Shown in pieces: positions 15,697-24,936 of a DNA stretch of 64,000 nucleotides. The stretch covers positions 1 to 64,000 of the forward strand of contig NZ_ASXG01000196.1 in the NCBI RefSeq assembly GCF_000411975.1, in the 5' to 3' direction. Within the stretch, counting starts at the first letter, position 1, and each line of letters begins with the position of its first letter. The DNA is from Amycolatopsis orientalis DSM 43388 (GTDB lineage: Bacteria; Actinomycetota; Actinomycetes; Mycobacteriales; Pseudonocardiaceae). A model generated the notes under the pieces. It had not been told where the DNA came from. It was given only the letters and a program-made list of their open reading frames with translations, and did no database searches. The position numbers and the translations under genes were made by a program.

Positions 15697-17544
15697 GTGT
15701 CGATTCCCGCGAGCCTGGCGCTTGCCGCGGTACTGGCGGCTGGAGGGACGGCTGCTCCCGCCGCGCCGGAAACCACCGCCTGTCACGGGCCGATCCGGCC
15801 GGCGGCGATCCAGACCGTGCTCTCGTGCGACGGGATGGACCGGATCCTCGCCAAGGCCGCCGCGACGGTGCCGCGGTCCGGGCAGATCGCTTGGCAGCAG
15901 CGGCCGGTCACCGCGTTCACGCACTTCGGCATGAACACCTTCACCGACCGGGAGTGGGGGTCCGGCGCGGAGAAGGAGTCGACCTTCGCGCCCAGCGCGG
16001 TCGACACCGACCAGTGGATGCGGTCGATGAAGGCGGCCGGCGTGACGCAGGTGATGCTGACCGCGAAGCATCACGACGGGTTTGTCCTTTATCCGACGCG
16101 CTATACGAACCATTCCGTGGTCGCGAGTCCGTGGTGGGTCGCGCCGGGGTGCGCCGACGACGCGGTGGCCAAGGCTCGCGCCGAGGCGCAGAACGAGCGG
16201 GCGAAGGATCCTTCTGCGTACTGGCAGGTCCGGGCGGCCGGGTGTGCCAACCCGCGCGGGGACATCCTGCGGGACTACGTCGACTCCGCGCGGAAAGCCG
16301 GGCTGAAAGTCGGCGTGTACCTGTCGCCCGCGGACGGCGCGGAACTGCCCGCGCAGTTCTTCGCGGACCAGGTGAAACGGGTTGAGGCGAAGGTCGCCGC
16401 CGGACAGCCGTTGAGCATCGAGGAGCAGGCCACTTACGACGACCGCGCGAACACGCCTGCCGGGCAGGGAAGGTACGGGACCGGCAGCGCGGCGAAGGTC
16501 CGGACCATCCCGTCCCTGGTTCCGGACGACGACCGGGCCGCGGCCCTCGCGGCCGGGAAACTGCCGGAGTTCACCGTCGCCGAAGACGACTACAACACCT
16601 ACTACCTGAACCAGATCTACGAGCTGTTCACCGAGTACGGGCCCATCGACGAACTCTGGCTGGACGGGGCGAACCCCTGGCGCGGCAACGGAATCAGCGA
16701 AACCTATGATTTCCCGACCTGGTTCCGGATGATCCACGCGCTGTCGCCGGACACGGTCACGTTCGCCGGACCGGCGGGGGTGCGCTGGGTCGGCAACGAG
16801 AAGGGCCAAGCCCGCGAGACCGAGTGGAGCGCGCTGCCGACCACCGCAGACCCGAACACCGCCCACAACGAGGAGTTGTTCGTCGGCGGTGCGGAGGGCG
16901 CCGACCTCGGATCGCGGCAGGTGCTCGCCGACCCGTCCGTGCGGTACCTGGAATGGGCGCCGGCCGAGGCCGACGTATCGATCCGGCCGGGCTGGTTCTA
17001 TCACCCGGACGAACAGCCGAAGACGCCCGCGCAGCTCGTCGATCTCTACCGCGCGTCGGTGGGACGCAACGCATCGCTGCTGTTGAACGTTCCGCCTGGT
17101 CCGGACGGCCGGGTCGCTCCGGCGGATGCCGCCGCGCTGGCGTCCTTCGGACAGGCCGTCGCGAAGACGCAGGCGCAGAACCTCGCCGCCGGCGCGCGCG
17201 GGCTGAACGCGGTCACGGATTCCTCCCTCGCCACGTCGTGGTCGCCGCCGCACGATGCGCTCACCGGCACGATGCAGGTCGTGCTGCCGAAGGCGGCCAC
17301 CTTCGACCAGATCCGGCTGGGGGAGGACATCACCCGCGGCCAGCACGTCGAAGGCGCGACCGTACAGGCCGAAGTGGACGGTTCCTGGCGCACGATCGCG
17401 ACCGTGACCACGATCGGCGCCAACCGGCTCGTCACCCTCCCGTCGCCGATCACCGCCCGCCAGCTGCGCGTTGTCGTCACGCAATCGCGAGCGACGCCGT
17501 ACCTGGCCACCTTCGCGTTGTACCGCACTGTCCCCGCCGCCTGA
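15697..17544 (+). CDS. Secreted alpha-L-fucosidase (GH29) with discoidin-type module
   Basis: This 615-residue exported glycosidase is predicted to remove terminal L-fucose. A signal peptide covers about 1-23 (LALAAVLAAGG then an Ala/Pro cleavage region). GH29 landmarks are THFGMNTF near 75, KHHDGF at 124-129 and ELWLDG at 319-324, where Asp323 is the expected nucleophile. The C-terminal 130 residues form an F5/8-type (discoidin) sugar-binding module. The GTG at 15697 is chosen because AGGAGG sits 6 nt upstream and a signal peptide starts directly there. It is the first gene of a three-glycosidase operon; the next gene begins 9 bp after its stop. Confidence 0.9.
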   Translation: MSIPASLALAAVLAAGGTAAPAAPETTACHGPIRPAAIQTVLSCDGMDRILAKAAATVPRSGQIAWQQRPVTAFTHFGMNTFTDREWGSGAEKESTFAPSAVDTDQWMRSMKAAGVTQVMLTAKHHDGFVLYPTRYTNHSVVASPWWVAPGCADDAVAKARAEAQNERAKDPSAYWQVRAAGCANPRGDILRDYVDSARKAGLKVGVYLSPADGAELPAQFFADQVKRVEAKVAAGQPLSIEEQATYDDRANTPAGQGRYGTGSAAKVRTIPSLVPDDDRAAALAAGKLPEFTVAEDDYNTYYLNQIYELFTEYGPIDELWLDGANPWRGNGISETYDFPTWFRMIHALSPDTVTFAGPAGVRWVGNEKGQARETEWSALPTTADPNTAHNEELFVGGAEGADLGSRQVLADPSVRYLEWAPAEADVSIRPGWFYHPDEQPKTPAQLVDLYRASVGRNASLLLNVPPGPDGRVAPADAAALASFGQAVAKTQAQNLAAGARGLNAVTDSSLATSWSPPHDALTGTMQVVLPKAATFDQIRLGEDITRGQHVEGATVQAEVDGSWRTIATVTTIGANRLVTLPSPITARQLRVVVTQSRATPYLATFALYRTVPAA

Positions 17545-17553
17545 GAGGAAGTC

Positions 17554-19425
17554 ATGACTCTACGCCGCAGAGTTTGGCTCGCCGCTGTCGTCGCGACGAC
17601 AGCCCTCGCCATCGTCCAACCGGCTTCTGCCGAGCCAGGTTCCATACCGGTTGTTTCTCCTACGCCGCAACAGATCAGCCGCGACAGTGCCGATGTGCCG
17701 CTGCCGTCCTCGGTGGTGCTGGTTACCGACGGCACCACCGATGGCCCGGCGAAAGACCTGCTGACTTCCTTGCTGAAACAGCACGGAGTCAAGAAGATCA
17801 GCACGGGTCCGCAGCGCGGGTTCGCCATCCGGCTCGGCAACGGCGGGGACGCACCGGCGCAGGCGGAGGGCTATTCGCTCGCCGTGCGACGCGATGGCGT
17901 GACCATCAACGGACGCGACGGGGCCGGGCAATACTACGGCGTGCAGACGTTGCGGCAGCTCTTTGCCCGAAAAGGACCCGGCTGGGCGGCGAGCGGTGTC
18001 GCGGTGCGCGACTGGCCGAACATGGCGCTGCGGGGATCCATCGAGGGCTTCTACGGTCCACCGTGGACGAACGACGACCGCGTGCGGCAGCTCGAGTTCC
18101 TCGGCGAGACCAAAGCGAACACGTACATCTACAGCGCGAAAGACGACGCGTATCTGCGCGCGCAGTGGCGCGACCCGTATCCGCAGCAGGAGCTGGACGC
18201 GCTCGGCAAGCTGGTGCGGACCGCGAACGCGAACCACGTCGACTTCACCTACGCCTTGTCGCCCGGCGTCTCGATCTGCTTCTCGTCGCCACAGGACGTC
18301 GCGGCGGTGAAGGCGAAGTTCCAGGCGGTGTACGACCTTGGCGTGCGCTCGTTTTCGCTGCCGTTCGACGACATCTCGTACACCAAGTGGAATTGCGCCG
18401 GCGACCAGACGGCGTTCGGCGCGCCCGGCCAAGCCGCCGCGGGCAAGGCGCAGGTTTCGCTGCTGAACGAGATCACCGAGAACTTCGTCAAGACGCACGA
18501 CGGCGTCCGTCCCTTGCAGACTGTGCCGACGGAGTACAGCGACCTGAAGGATTCGCCGTACAAGACGCAGCTGCGGGAGAATCTCGACCCGTCCGTCGTC
18601 GTGCAATGGACCGGCACCGCGGTCGTCCCGCCGAGCGTGACGAACGACGAAGCTCAGCAGGTGTCCACTGTGTACGGACGGAAAGTGTTCCTCTGGGACA
18701 ATTATCCGGTCAACGATTACGAGCAGTCCGCCGGGCGGCTGCTGCTCGCGCCGTACGCGCATCGCGAAGCGGGGCTGTCGAAGTATCTCAACGGGATCGT
18801 CTCCAATCCGATGAACCAGGAAGCGGCCAGCGAGGTCGCCGAGTTCGGGGTCGCCGACTTCTCCTGGAACGACGCGGGCTACTCGCCGGAGCGGTCGTGG
18901 CCGCAGGCGCTGGCCCGGCTCGCCGGCGGTGACGCGCGCGCGACCGCGGCGCTGAAGGTGTTCGCGGATCTCGAACACCTGGCGCCCGTGTTCGGCCCCA
19001 CGCCGTGGCAGCCCCAGGCGCCGGTCCTCGCGGCCAAGGTCGCCGATTTCTGGCAGCAGTGGAACGCCGGCGATCACCGCGCGTTGGGCAAGCTGCGTTC
19101 GTATGCCGAACAGATCCGCAGCGCTCCCTCGGTAATCCGGGGCGGCGCGGTCGAGAGCGCGTTCGTCGGCGAGGCGAGTCCGTGGCTGGACGCGACCGCG
19201 CTCTGGGGCGACGCGATGGTCACCCGGCTGGACGCACTCGCCGCCGCCACCCGCGGCGACGACGCCACGGCCCAGCGCCTGACCGCAGCCGCGGACGCGC
19301 TGGTCACGCGGGCGGAAGCGGTGAAGACCGGCAACAGCAACCGGTGGGGCGTGCGGCAGGCGCTCGTCGGCGACGGCGTGCTCGACACGTTCCTCGTCCA
19401 GGTCCGCGCGGCGACCGTCGGCTGA
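17554..19425 (+). CDS. Secreted beta-N-acetylglucosaminidase (GH84)
   Basis: This 623-residue exported enzyme is expected to cleave terminal beta-GlcNAc. A signal peptide covers about 1-26 (RRRVWLAAVVATTALAIV, then ASA). An N-terminal GH20/GH84-type alpha/beta domain (about 30-150) precedes the barrel, which shows RGSIEGFYGPPW at 160-171 and the catalytic Asp pair D272-D273 in PFDDIS. GAGAGGAAG precedes the ATG, and the spacing of 9 bp from the fucosidase indicates one operon. Family members also act on O-GlcNAc or hyaluronan, but the neighbours point to fucosylated, galactosylated glycans. Confidence 0.9.
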   Translation: MTLRRRVWLAAVVATTALAIVQPASAEPGSIPVVSPTPQQISRDSADVPLPSSVVLVTDGTTDGPAKDLLTSLLKQHGVKKISTGPQRGFAIRLGNGGDAPAQAEGYSLAVRRDGVTINGRDGAGQYYGVQTLRQLFARKGPGWAASGVAVRDWPNMALRGSIEGFYGPPWTNDDRVRQLEFLGETKANTYIYSAKDDAYLRAQWRDPYPQQELDALGKLVRTANANHVDFTYALSPGVSICFSSPQDVAAVKAKFQAVYDLGVRSFSLPFDDISYTKWNCAGDQTAFGAPGQAAAGKAQVSLLNEITENFVKTHDGVRPLQTVPTEYSDLKDSPYKTQLRENLDPSVVVQWTGTAVVPPSVTNDEAQQVSTVYGRKVFLWDNYPVNDYEQSAGRLLLAPYAHREAGLSKYLNGIVSNPMNQEAASEVAEFGVADFSWNDAGYSPERSWPQALARLAGGDARATAALKVFADLEHLAPVFGPTPWQPQAPVLAAKVADFWQQWNAGDHRALGKLRSYAEQIRSAPSVIRGGAVESAFVGEASPWLDATALWGDAMVTRLDALAAATRGDDATAQRLTAAADALVTRAEAVKTGNSNRWGVRQALVGDGVLDTFLVQVRAATVG

Positions 19426-19436
19426 AGGGGGGAGGG

Positions 19437-21266
19437 ATGCACGTGAGCAGGAGGAGCTTCCTCGGCGGTGCGGCCGCGGTCGCCGCCAGCACGGTGTTCG
19501 CCGGACCGGCCGGCGCGGCCGGCCGGCGCGGGCTGAGCGTGTCCGGCGACCGGTTCTTGCTGGACGGCAAGCCGTTCCAGATCGTCTCCGGAGCCATCCA
19601 CTATTTCCGGCTGCGCCCGGACCAGTGGCGCGACCGGCTGTCGCGGCTGAAAGCGCTCGGCCTCAACACCGTCGAAACCTATGTCGCCTGGAATTTCCAC
19701 CAGCCGAAGCCCGGCCGCGCCGATTTCCGCGGAGACCGCGATCTCGCGGCGTTCATCCGCCTGGCCGGGGAGCTCGGTTTCCAGGTGATCGTCCGGCCGA
19801 GCCCCTACATCTGCGCGGAATGGGAGTTCGGCGGGCTGCCCGCCTGGCTGCTCGCGGACCGGGACATGGAACTGCGCTGCGCCGATCCGGCATACCTCAA
19901 AGCCGTCGACGCGTGGTACGACCAGCTGATCCCGCAGCTGGTCCCGCTCGAAGCACAGCACGGCGGGCCGATCGTCGCCGTGCAAATCGAAAACGAATAC
20001 GGCAGCTACGGCAACGACACGAGCTATCTCGCGCATTTGCGGGACGGCCTGCGGGCCCGCGGAATGACCAGCCTGCTTTTCGTCGCGGACGGTGCGTCCG
20101 AATTCTTCATGCGCTTCGGCGAATTGCCGGGCACTCTGGAAACCGGCACCGGCGACGGCGATCCGGCTCCGAGCATCGCCGCGCTGAAAGCGTTCCGCCC
20201 CGGTGCCCCGGTGATGATGGCCGAATACTGGGACGGCTGGTTCGACCATTGGGGCGAGCAGCACCACACCACCGATCCGCGGCAAACCGCCGCCCACCTC
20301 GACCAGCTGCTGGCCACTGGTGCGTCGGTGAACTTGTACATGGCCTGCGGCGGCACCAACTACGGCTTCACCGCCGGCGCCAACACCTCCGGCCTCCAAT
20401 ACCAGCCCACCGTGACCAGCTACGACTACGATTCTCCGGTCGGCGAGGCAGGCGACGTCGGCGCGAAGTTCGCCGCGCTGCAGGCGGTGCTCACCAAGTA
20501 CACCAAGCAACCCGTAGTCCCGCCGCCCGCTCGCTCGCCGCGCCTGGCCGCGCAAACCGTCACTCCGTTCGAGTCGGTGTCCCTTGTGGACTCACTGCCG
20601 GTGTTGTCCACCGCGGTCCGCTCCGCGCAGCCGGTGTCCATGGAACGGCTCGGCCAGTCGACCGGCCTGATCCACTACCGCACGACTGTGCAAGGGCCGC
20701 ATTCCGGTCCGCTCAGCATTCACGGCCTGGCGGACCGGGCGCTGGTGTTCGTCGACGGTGTGCAGCTGGGCGTCCTGGATCGCAACCGTCCGGACGCGAC
20801 CCTGGACCTGAAACTGGAGAAACCGCGGACCCGGCTGGACGTCCTGGTCGATGCCATGGGACGGGTGAACTACGGCCCGTACCTGGCCGATCGCAAGGGG
20901 ATCGACGGCTGGGTCGCGACGAACACCCAGCAGAAACTGTTCGGCTGGGAGATCCGCCCGCTGCCGCTGGACGACCTCTCGCAGCTGCAGTTCTCCTCGG
21001 GCGCCCCGGGGGCCGGTCCGGCGTTCCACCGCGCGACCGCGACCGTTGCCGAGCCCGCGGACGGTTTCGTCGCCCTGCCCGGCTGGGAGAAGGGCGTGGT
21101 GTGGCTCAACGGCTTCAACCTGGGCCGGTACTGGAAAATCGGGCCGCAGAAGACGCTGTACGCGCCGAAGTCGTTGTGGCGGAAGGGGAAGAACGAACTG
21201 GTGGTGCTGGAACTGCACCAGCCGGGGACGGCCGTCGAGATCCGCCCGGAGGCAGAGCTGGGCTGA
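19437..21266 (+). CDS. Exported beta-galactosidase (GH35)
   Basis: This 609-residue GH35 enzyme would release terminal beta-galactose. The N-terminus carries a Tat-type leader (SRRSFLGG) ending near AGA at 25-28. The barrel shows the acid/base Glu187 in QIENEYGSYG and the nucleophile Glu263 in MMAEYWDGWFDHWG. C-terminal beta-sandwich domains follow, with the usual WLNGFNLGRYW near 560. The start is ATG at 19437 behind AAGGGGGGAGG; GTG at 19443 is an alternative. It is the third gene of the operon and lies 11 bp after the GH84 stop. Confidence 0.92.
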   Translation: MHVSRRSFLGGAAAVAASTVFAGPAGAAGRRGLSVSGDRFLLDGKPFQIVSGAIHYFRLRPDQWRDRLSRLKALGLNTVETYVAWNFHQPKPGRADFRGDRDLAAFIRLAGELGFQVIVRPSPYICAEWEFGGLPAWLLADRDMELRCADPAYLKAVDAWYDQLIPQLVPLEAQHGGPIVAVQIENEYGSYGNDTSYLAHLRDGLRARGMTSLLFVADGASEFFMRFGELPGTLETGTGDGDPAPSIAALKAFRPGAPVMMAEYWDGWFDHWGEQHHTTDPRQTAAHLDQLLATGASVNLYMACGGTNYGFTAGANTSGLQYQPTVTSYDYDSPVGEAGDVGAKFAALQAVLTKYTKQPVVPPPARSPRLAAQTVTPFESVSLVDSLPVLSTAVRSAQPVSMERLGQSTGLIHYRTTVQGPHSGPLSIHGLADRALVFVDGVQLGVLDRNRPDATLDLKLEKPRTRLDVLVDAMGRVNYGPYLADRKGIDGWVATNTQQKLFGWEIRPLPLDDLSQLQFSSGAPGAGPAFHRATATVAEPADGFVALPGWEKGVVWLNGFNLGRYWKIGPQKTLYAPKSLWRKGKNELVVLELHQPGTAVEIRPEAELG

Positions 21267-21283
21267 CCGTCGCGGCGAGCCGG

Positions 21284-21766
21284 TCACCGCTCCCCGGCGA
21301 GGTTCTCGATCGCGCGTTTCCGGCGGTGGTCGAACACGATCGAACTGCGGAACTGCACGACCTCCTTGCGGCTGCTCAGGTCCTCGACGAGGAACGTGTG
21401 CAGCCGCGAGACGTCCGGAACCGCGACGTGGAGCAGGAAATCGTCGCCGCCGGCCAGGACGAAGACGGCCATCACCTCCGGCATGGCGAGCGCGTCGCGA
21501 CGGAAGCGGTCGATGATCGGCTGGCTGAGCGGGCGGATCTGGGCGAACACCATGGCCTGCACCGACCTGCCTAACGCGGGCAGGTCGACCTCGGCGTGGA
21601 ATCCGGTCAGCACCTGGCGGGCCTGCAGCCGCCCGATCCGGTCGGAGCAGGTCGACGCGGCGACGCCGACGCGCTCGGCCAGGTCGCGCATCGGGATCCG
21701 GGCGTCCTGCTGGAGTTCGCGGACGAGAAGACTGTCGATCCGATCCAGGTTCGGAGTTTCGCTCAT
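21284..21766 (-). CDS. Lrp/AsnC-family regulator
   Basis: This 160-residue feast/famine regulator has an N-terminal AsnC helix-turn-helix (about 8-60, DLAERVGVAASTCSDRIGRL) and a C-terminal RAM ligand-binding domain (about 75-150, with FVLAGGDDFLLHV). It is divergent from an amino-acid dehydrogenase gene with about 60 bp between them. Lrp proteins commonly activate or repress the adjacent amino-acid catabolic gene, so a branched-chain or aromatic amino acid is the likely effector. Confidence 0.92.
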   Translation of the reverse strand: MSETPNLDRIDSLLVRELQQDARIPMRDLAERVGVAASTCSDRIGRLQARQVLTGFHAEVDLPALGRSVQAMVFAQIRPLSQPIIDRFRRDALAMPEVMAVFVLAGGDDFLLHVAVPDVSRLHTFLVEDLSSRKEVVQFRSSIVFDHRRKRAIENLAGER

Positions 21767-21826
21767 TTGCCGAACATATCACCGCTAGAACGCCAGCAAG
21801 ACGATGTAGGCGGCAAGATCGCCGAG

Positions 21827-22843
21827 GTGAACCGAACAGAGAGTTTCTCCGGCGAAGCACTGCGGGTCGTCCGCGGCCCGCGGTCGGGGGTCGCGATCGC
21901 CGTCGCGATCCATTCGACCGCGCGGGGTCCGGCGATCGGCGGGTGCCGGATCAAGGCGTATCCGTCGTGGCGGGACGGAGTGGATGACGCACTGCGGTTG
22001 TCGGCGGCGATGACGACGAAGTGCGCGCTGGCCGGGCTTCCGCACGGGGGCGGAAAAACCGTGGCGGCGCTGCCCCCGCACGGGTGGGATCCGGCGCGCC
22101 GGCCCGAGCTGATCGCGGACATCGCCGAGGCGATCGCCGCGCTGGGCGGGCGGTATCGCACCGGGCCGGACATCGGGTCGACGTCCGAGGACATGGCGGA
22201 GATCCACCGGCTAGCGCACGGCTGGGCGTTCTGCCGTCCGGAGGACCAAGGCGGAAGCGGGACGTCGAGCGCGGCCACCGCGAGGGGAGTGCTGGCGGCG
22301 CTTCAGGCCGGGGTGGCGCCAGGATCGGTCTCGGGGTTGCGGGTGGGCTTGATCGGGTTCGGGAGCGTCGGCCGGCTCATTTGCCAAGCGCTGCTCGAAC
22401 GCGGCGCGAAGGTGGTCGTGACCGACGTCGACAGCCGGCTTCGGCCGGTCGCCGAGCGGCTCGGTGCCGTTTGGACCACCGGAGATCTGGTGCGCGAACC
22501 GCTGGATGTCCTCGTCCCCGCTGCTGCCGGCGGAGTGCTGACGGTCGAGTCGGCGGCGGCTTGCGGCGCGTCGCTGATCGTGGGGCCGGCGAACAACCAG
22601 CTCGTCGCCGACGACGTCGCGATCGTGTTGCGGGACCGCGGAATCACGTGGATTCCGGATGTCGTCGCGAGCGCGGGCGGGATCATTCACGCGGTCGGCC
22701 GCGAGGAACTCGGCATGGACGAGGCGGCGGCCAATGCGAAGATCGACGCGATCGGCGACACGGCGAAAACGGTGTTGTCGCGGGCCCGGGAACGGGATTT
22801 GACGACGGTGCAGGCAGCGCGGGAACTGGCGGCGCTCGCCTGA
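21827..22843 (+). CDS. Leucine/valine/phenylalanine dehydrogenase
   Basis: This 338-residue NAD-dependent amino-acid dehydrogenase (Glu/Leu/Phe/Val family) would oxidatively deaminate a hydrophobic amino acid to its 2-oxo acid. The N-terminal catalytic domain has MTTKCALAGLPHGGGKTV near 58-75 with the two active lysines; the NAD domain has GLIGFGSVGRL near 168-178. It starts at GTG 21827, because the AsnC promoter lies immediately upstream. It is followed by a strong terminator. Length and motifs fit Bcd/Ldh rather than the longer glutamate dehydrogenases. Leucine versus valine preference cannot be set. Confidence 0.88.
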   Translation: MNRTESFSGEALRVVRGPRSGVAIAVAIHSTARGPAIGGCRIKAYPSWRDGVDDALRLSAAMTTKCALAGLPHGGGKTVAALPPHGWDPARRPELIADIAEAIAALGGRYRTGPDIGSTSEDMAEIHRLAHGWAFCRPEDQGGSGTSSAATARGVLAALQAGVAPGSVSGLRVGLIGFGSVGRLICQALLERGAKVVVTDVDSRLRPVAERLGAVWTTGDLVREPLDVLVPAAAGGVLTVESAAACGASLIVGPANNQLVADDVAIVLRDRGITWIPDVVASAGGIIHAVGREELGMDEAAANAKIDAIGDTAKTVLSRARERDLTTVQAARELAALA

Positions 22844-22855
22844 AACAAACGCTCG

Positions 22856-22897
22856 CCGAGGCTCCGGGAACCGTCCCGGAGCCTCGGCCGTATTTTT
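22856..22897 (+). terminator. Rho-independent terminator of the dehydrogenase gene
   Basis: A perfect 14-bp stem (22856-22869 with 22874-22887) and a 4-nt loop are followed by TATTTTT. Confidence 0.9.
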
Positions 22898-22910
22898 CCT
22901 TTGTCGCGGA

Positions 22911-23066
22911 TCAGTACCAATGCGCGCGGCCGCCGATGCGGCGTCCGGTCCCGCCGAGCACCGCCAGGACCGCGCCGATCACCACCAGGGCGATCCCGAT
23001 GCTCCACAAAATCTGGATCGAGGTGATGAACCCGATCACGAGCAGAATGACGCCGAGAACAATCAC
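22911..23066 (-). CDS. Small two-helix membrane protein (DUF6131-like)
   Basis: This 51-residue protein consists of two hydrophobic helices (about 2-20 and 23-41) followed by a basic tail, TGRRIGGRAHWY. Such proteins are common and uncharacterised in actinomycetes. It starts at GTG 23066 with GAGG 8 nt upstream. A perfect sigma-B-class promoter, GTTT-N15-GGGTAT, lies 55-80 bp upstream, which strongly supports it as a real, stress-induced gene. Confidence 0.8.
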   Translation of the reverse strand: MIVLGVILLVIGFITSIQILWSIGIALVVIGAVLAVLGGTGRRIGGRAHWY

Positions 23067-23121
23067 GGGGAGAACCTCGTCTTCCTTCTCTCGGTGGGGA
23101 AAGTGGCGTGCTCACTCCCGG

Positions 23122-23146
23122 ATACCCTCACTCGGTCGAGTGAAAC
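23122..23146 (-). promoter_or_regulatory. Sigma-B/F-type promoter of the small membrane protein
   Basis: On the minus strand, GTTT (23146-23143), a 15-nt spacer and GGGTAT (23127-23122) match the actinobacterial general-stress consensus exactly. Confidence 0.8.
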
Positions 23147-23411
23147 ATCGCTGCGGGAGTCAATTCCGGACCGTGGCTATTCGGGGAGGATTCGGTAAAT
23201 TGTTCACCGCATTGCCCGAGAAGAAGGAAAGCACTCCGGCGCCTGGAGCAACGAACCGCGGGGCCGCCGAGACGGCGGGAAACCGGACGAAGCGGCTGAT
23301 TGCCCGCCCCGCCTGCACGGGCACGGCTGGATGGGCATCATGGGGGTGGCGGCCGCGCAACAGGCCGCCTGCCCGGTTGGGGCACGAGCGACCGACGACG
23401 GGACCGTGACG

Positions 23412-23783
23412 ATGGACGAGCCGACCGAACCCAGCACCGACCCGGCGCGCGAGTTCCGCGTCGAGCGGGCGGACCGGCCCCCGGCCGCGGTGCTGGCGGT
23501 GCACGGCGAGGTCGACATGATCACCGCGCCGCTGCTGACCGCCGCGGTCGACGAGGCACTCGCCGACGCCCCGCCGGTCGTGGTGGTGGACCTCGCCGCG
23601 GTGGAATTCCTGGCCTCGGCCGGACTGACCGCGCTGGTGACCTTGAGCCAGCGCGAGGCGTCCCGGGCCAGCCTGCGGATCGTCGCGTCCAGCCGGGCGA
23701 GCCTGCGGCCGATCCAGCTCACCGGGCTCGAGCGGACCCTGCCGCTGTACCCGACGGTCGAGGCGGCGGTGGCCGGGGCCTGA
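23412..23783 (+). CDS. STAS-domain anti-anti-sigma factor-like protein
   Basis: This 123-residue single STAS domain resembles RsbV/SpoIIAA-type antagonists, which release a sigma factor by binding its anti-sigma kinase when unphosphorylated. The conserved strand-helix LAVHGEVDMITAPLLT (about 28-43) and the loop FLASAGLTAL (67-76), with Ser69 at the phosphorylation position, are present. The start at 23412 is uncertain; an in-frame ATG at 23331 exists without a good ribosome-binding site. It opens a run of stress-related genes and could feed a partner-switching system with the RsbW-like protein at 34748-35182 (inference). Confidence 0.8.
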   Translation: MDEPTEPSTDPAREFRVERADRPPAAVLAVHGEVDMITAPLLTAAVDEALADAPPVVVVDLAAVEFLASAGLTALVTLSQREASRASLRIVASSRASLRPIQLTGLERTLPLYPTVEAAVAGA

Positions 23784-23918
23784 CCAGGGCGGGGTCCCCT
23801 TCGGACGGACGCCGCGGGTGAACCCGGCCCGGACCGGGTAACCGGGCGGCGGAAGAGGTTCCGGGGCGGCCGCACGCGCTGGCGCCGCCACAAGAACAGG
23901 CCGTCGAACGGGGAGAAC

Positions 23919-24881
23919 ATGCGCATCGGCTACACCTTGATGACTGAACAGACCGGACCGCGCGAGCTGGTCGCCTGCGCGACCGGCGCCGAGCAGGCCG
24001 GATTCGACTTCGCGGCCTGCAGCGACCACTATTCGCCGTGGCTGGCCGAACAGGGACACGCGCCGTACGCCTGGAGCGTGCTCGGCGCGGTGGCCCAGGC
24101 GACCGAACAGCTCGAACTCATGACGCTCGTGACCTGCCCGACGATGCGGTACCACCCGGTGGTGGTCGCGCAGAAGGCCGCGACGGTGCAGCTGTTGTCC
24201 GACGGCCGGTTCACCCTCGGGCTCGGCGCGGGGGAGAACCTGAACGAACATGTCGTCGGCATGGGCTGGCCGTCGGTGTCGGTGCGGCACGACCGGCTCG
24301 CCGAGGCCGTCCAGATCATCGGCGGCCTGTTCGACGGCGGCACGTTCACCTACACCGGGAAGCACTACCGCGCCGACGGGGCGAAGTTGTGGGATCTGTC
24401 GCCGACGCGCGTGCCGATCGCGATCGCCGTGTCCGGTTCCAAATCGGTGAAGCGCTTCGCACCGGTGGCCGACGCGATGGTCGCGGTCGAACCGAAAGCG
24501 GAGCTGTGCACGGAATGGGACCACGAGCGGCTCGGGCCGCCGACGCGGAAGATCGGCCAGCTGCCGGTCAGCTGGGACCGGGACCGCGGGGCGGCGATCC
24601 GGCGGGCGCACGAGCAGTTCCGGTGGTTCGGCTCGGGCTGGCCGGTGAACGCGGAGCTGCCCGGGACCCAGGCGTTCGACGCGGCGACCCAGTACGTGCG
24701 GGAAGAAGACGTGGCGGCCGGGATCCCGTGCGGTCCGGACGCCGGGCCCATTGTGGACGCGGCGAAGCAGTTCGCGCAGGCGGGGTTCACGGATCTGGCG
24801 CTGGTCCAGATCGGCGGACCGGAGCATCAGCCCGACTTCATGAGGTTCGCGCAACAGGAGCTGTTGCCCGCATTGCGGTGA
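23919..24881 (+). CDS. F420-dependent LLM-class oxidoreductase (TIGR03557-like)
   Basis: This 320-residue luciferase-like barrel belongs to the group of F420-dependent glucose-6-phosphate dehydrogenase relatives. It shows FAACSDHYSPWLAEQGHAPY (about 31-50), TCPTMRYHPVVVAQ near 72 and LGLGAGENLNEHV near 102, all typical of the family. The natural substrate is unknown. GGGGAG precedes the ATG. A GGGTAA -10-like element sits at 23836-23841, with only a weak -35 (GGTG) 15 bp upstream, so stress control is possible. A strong hairpin follows its stop codon. Confidence 0.88.
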   Translation: MRIGYTLMTEQTGPRELVACATGAEQAGFDFAACSDHYSPWLAEQGHAPYAWSVLGAVAQATEQLELMTLVTCPTMRYHPVVVAQKAATVQLLSDGRFTLGLGAGENLNEHVVGMGWPSVSVRHDRLAEAVQIIGGLFDGGTFTYTGKHYRADGAKLWDLSPTRVPIAIAVSGSKSVKRFAPVADAMVAVEPKAELCTEWDHERLGPPTRKIGQLPVSWDRDRGAAIRRAHEQFRWFGSGWPVNAELPGTQAFDAATQYVREEDVAAGIPCGPDAGPIVDAAKQFAQAGFTDLALVQIGGPEHQPDFMRFAQQELLPALR

Positions 24882-24893
24882 GCGCCGCAGGCG

Positions 24894-24929
24894 AAAACTG
24901 GGCCCGGGCGCCGGAACACCCGGGCCCAG
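24894..24929 (-). terminator. Hairpin between convergent genes
   Basis: An 11-bp perfect stem (24898-24908 with 24919-24929) lies between the convergent stops. On the minus strand it is followed by TTTT (24897-24894), so it best fits termination of the NDH/Rv2629-like operon; it can serve both strands. Confidence 0.7.
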
Positions 24930-24936
24930 CCATGCG

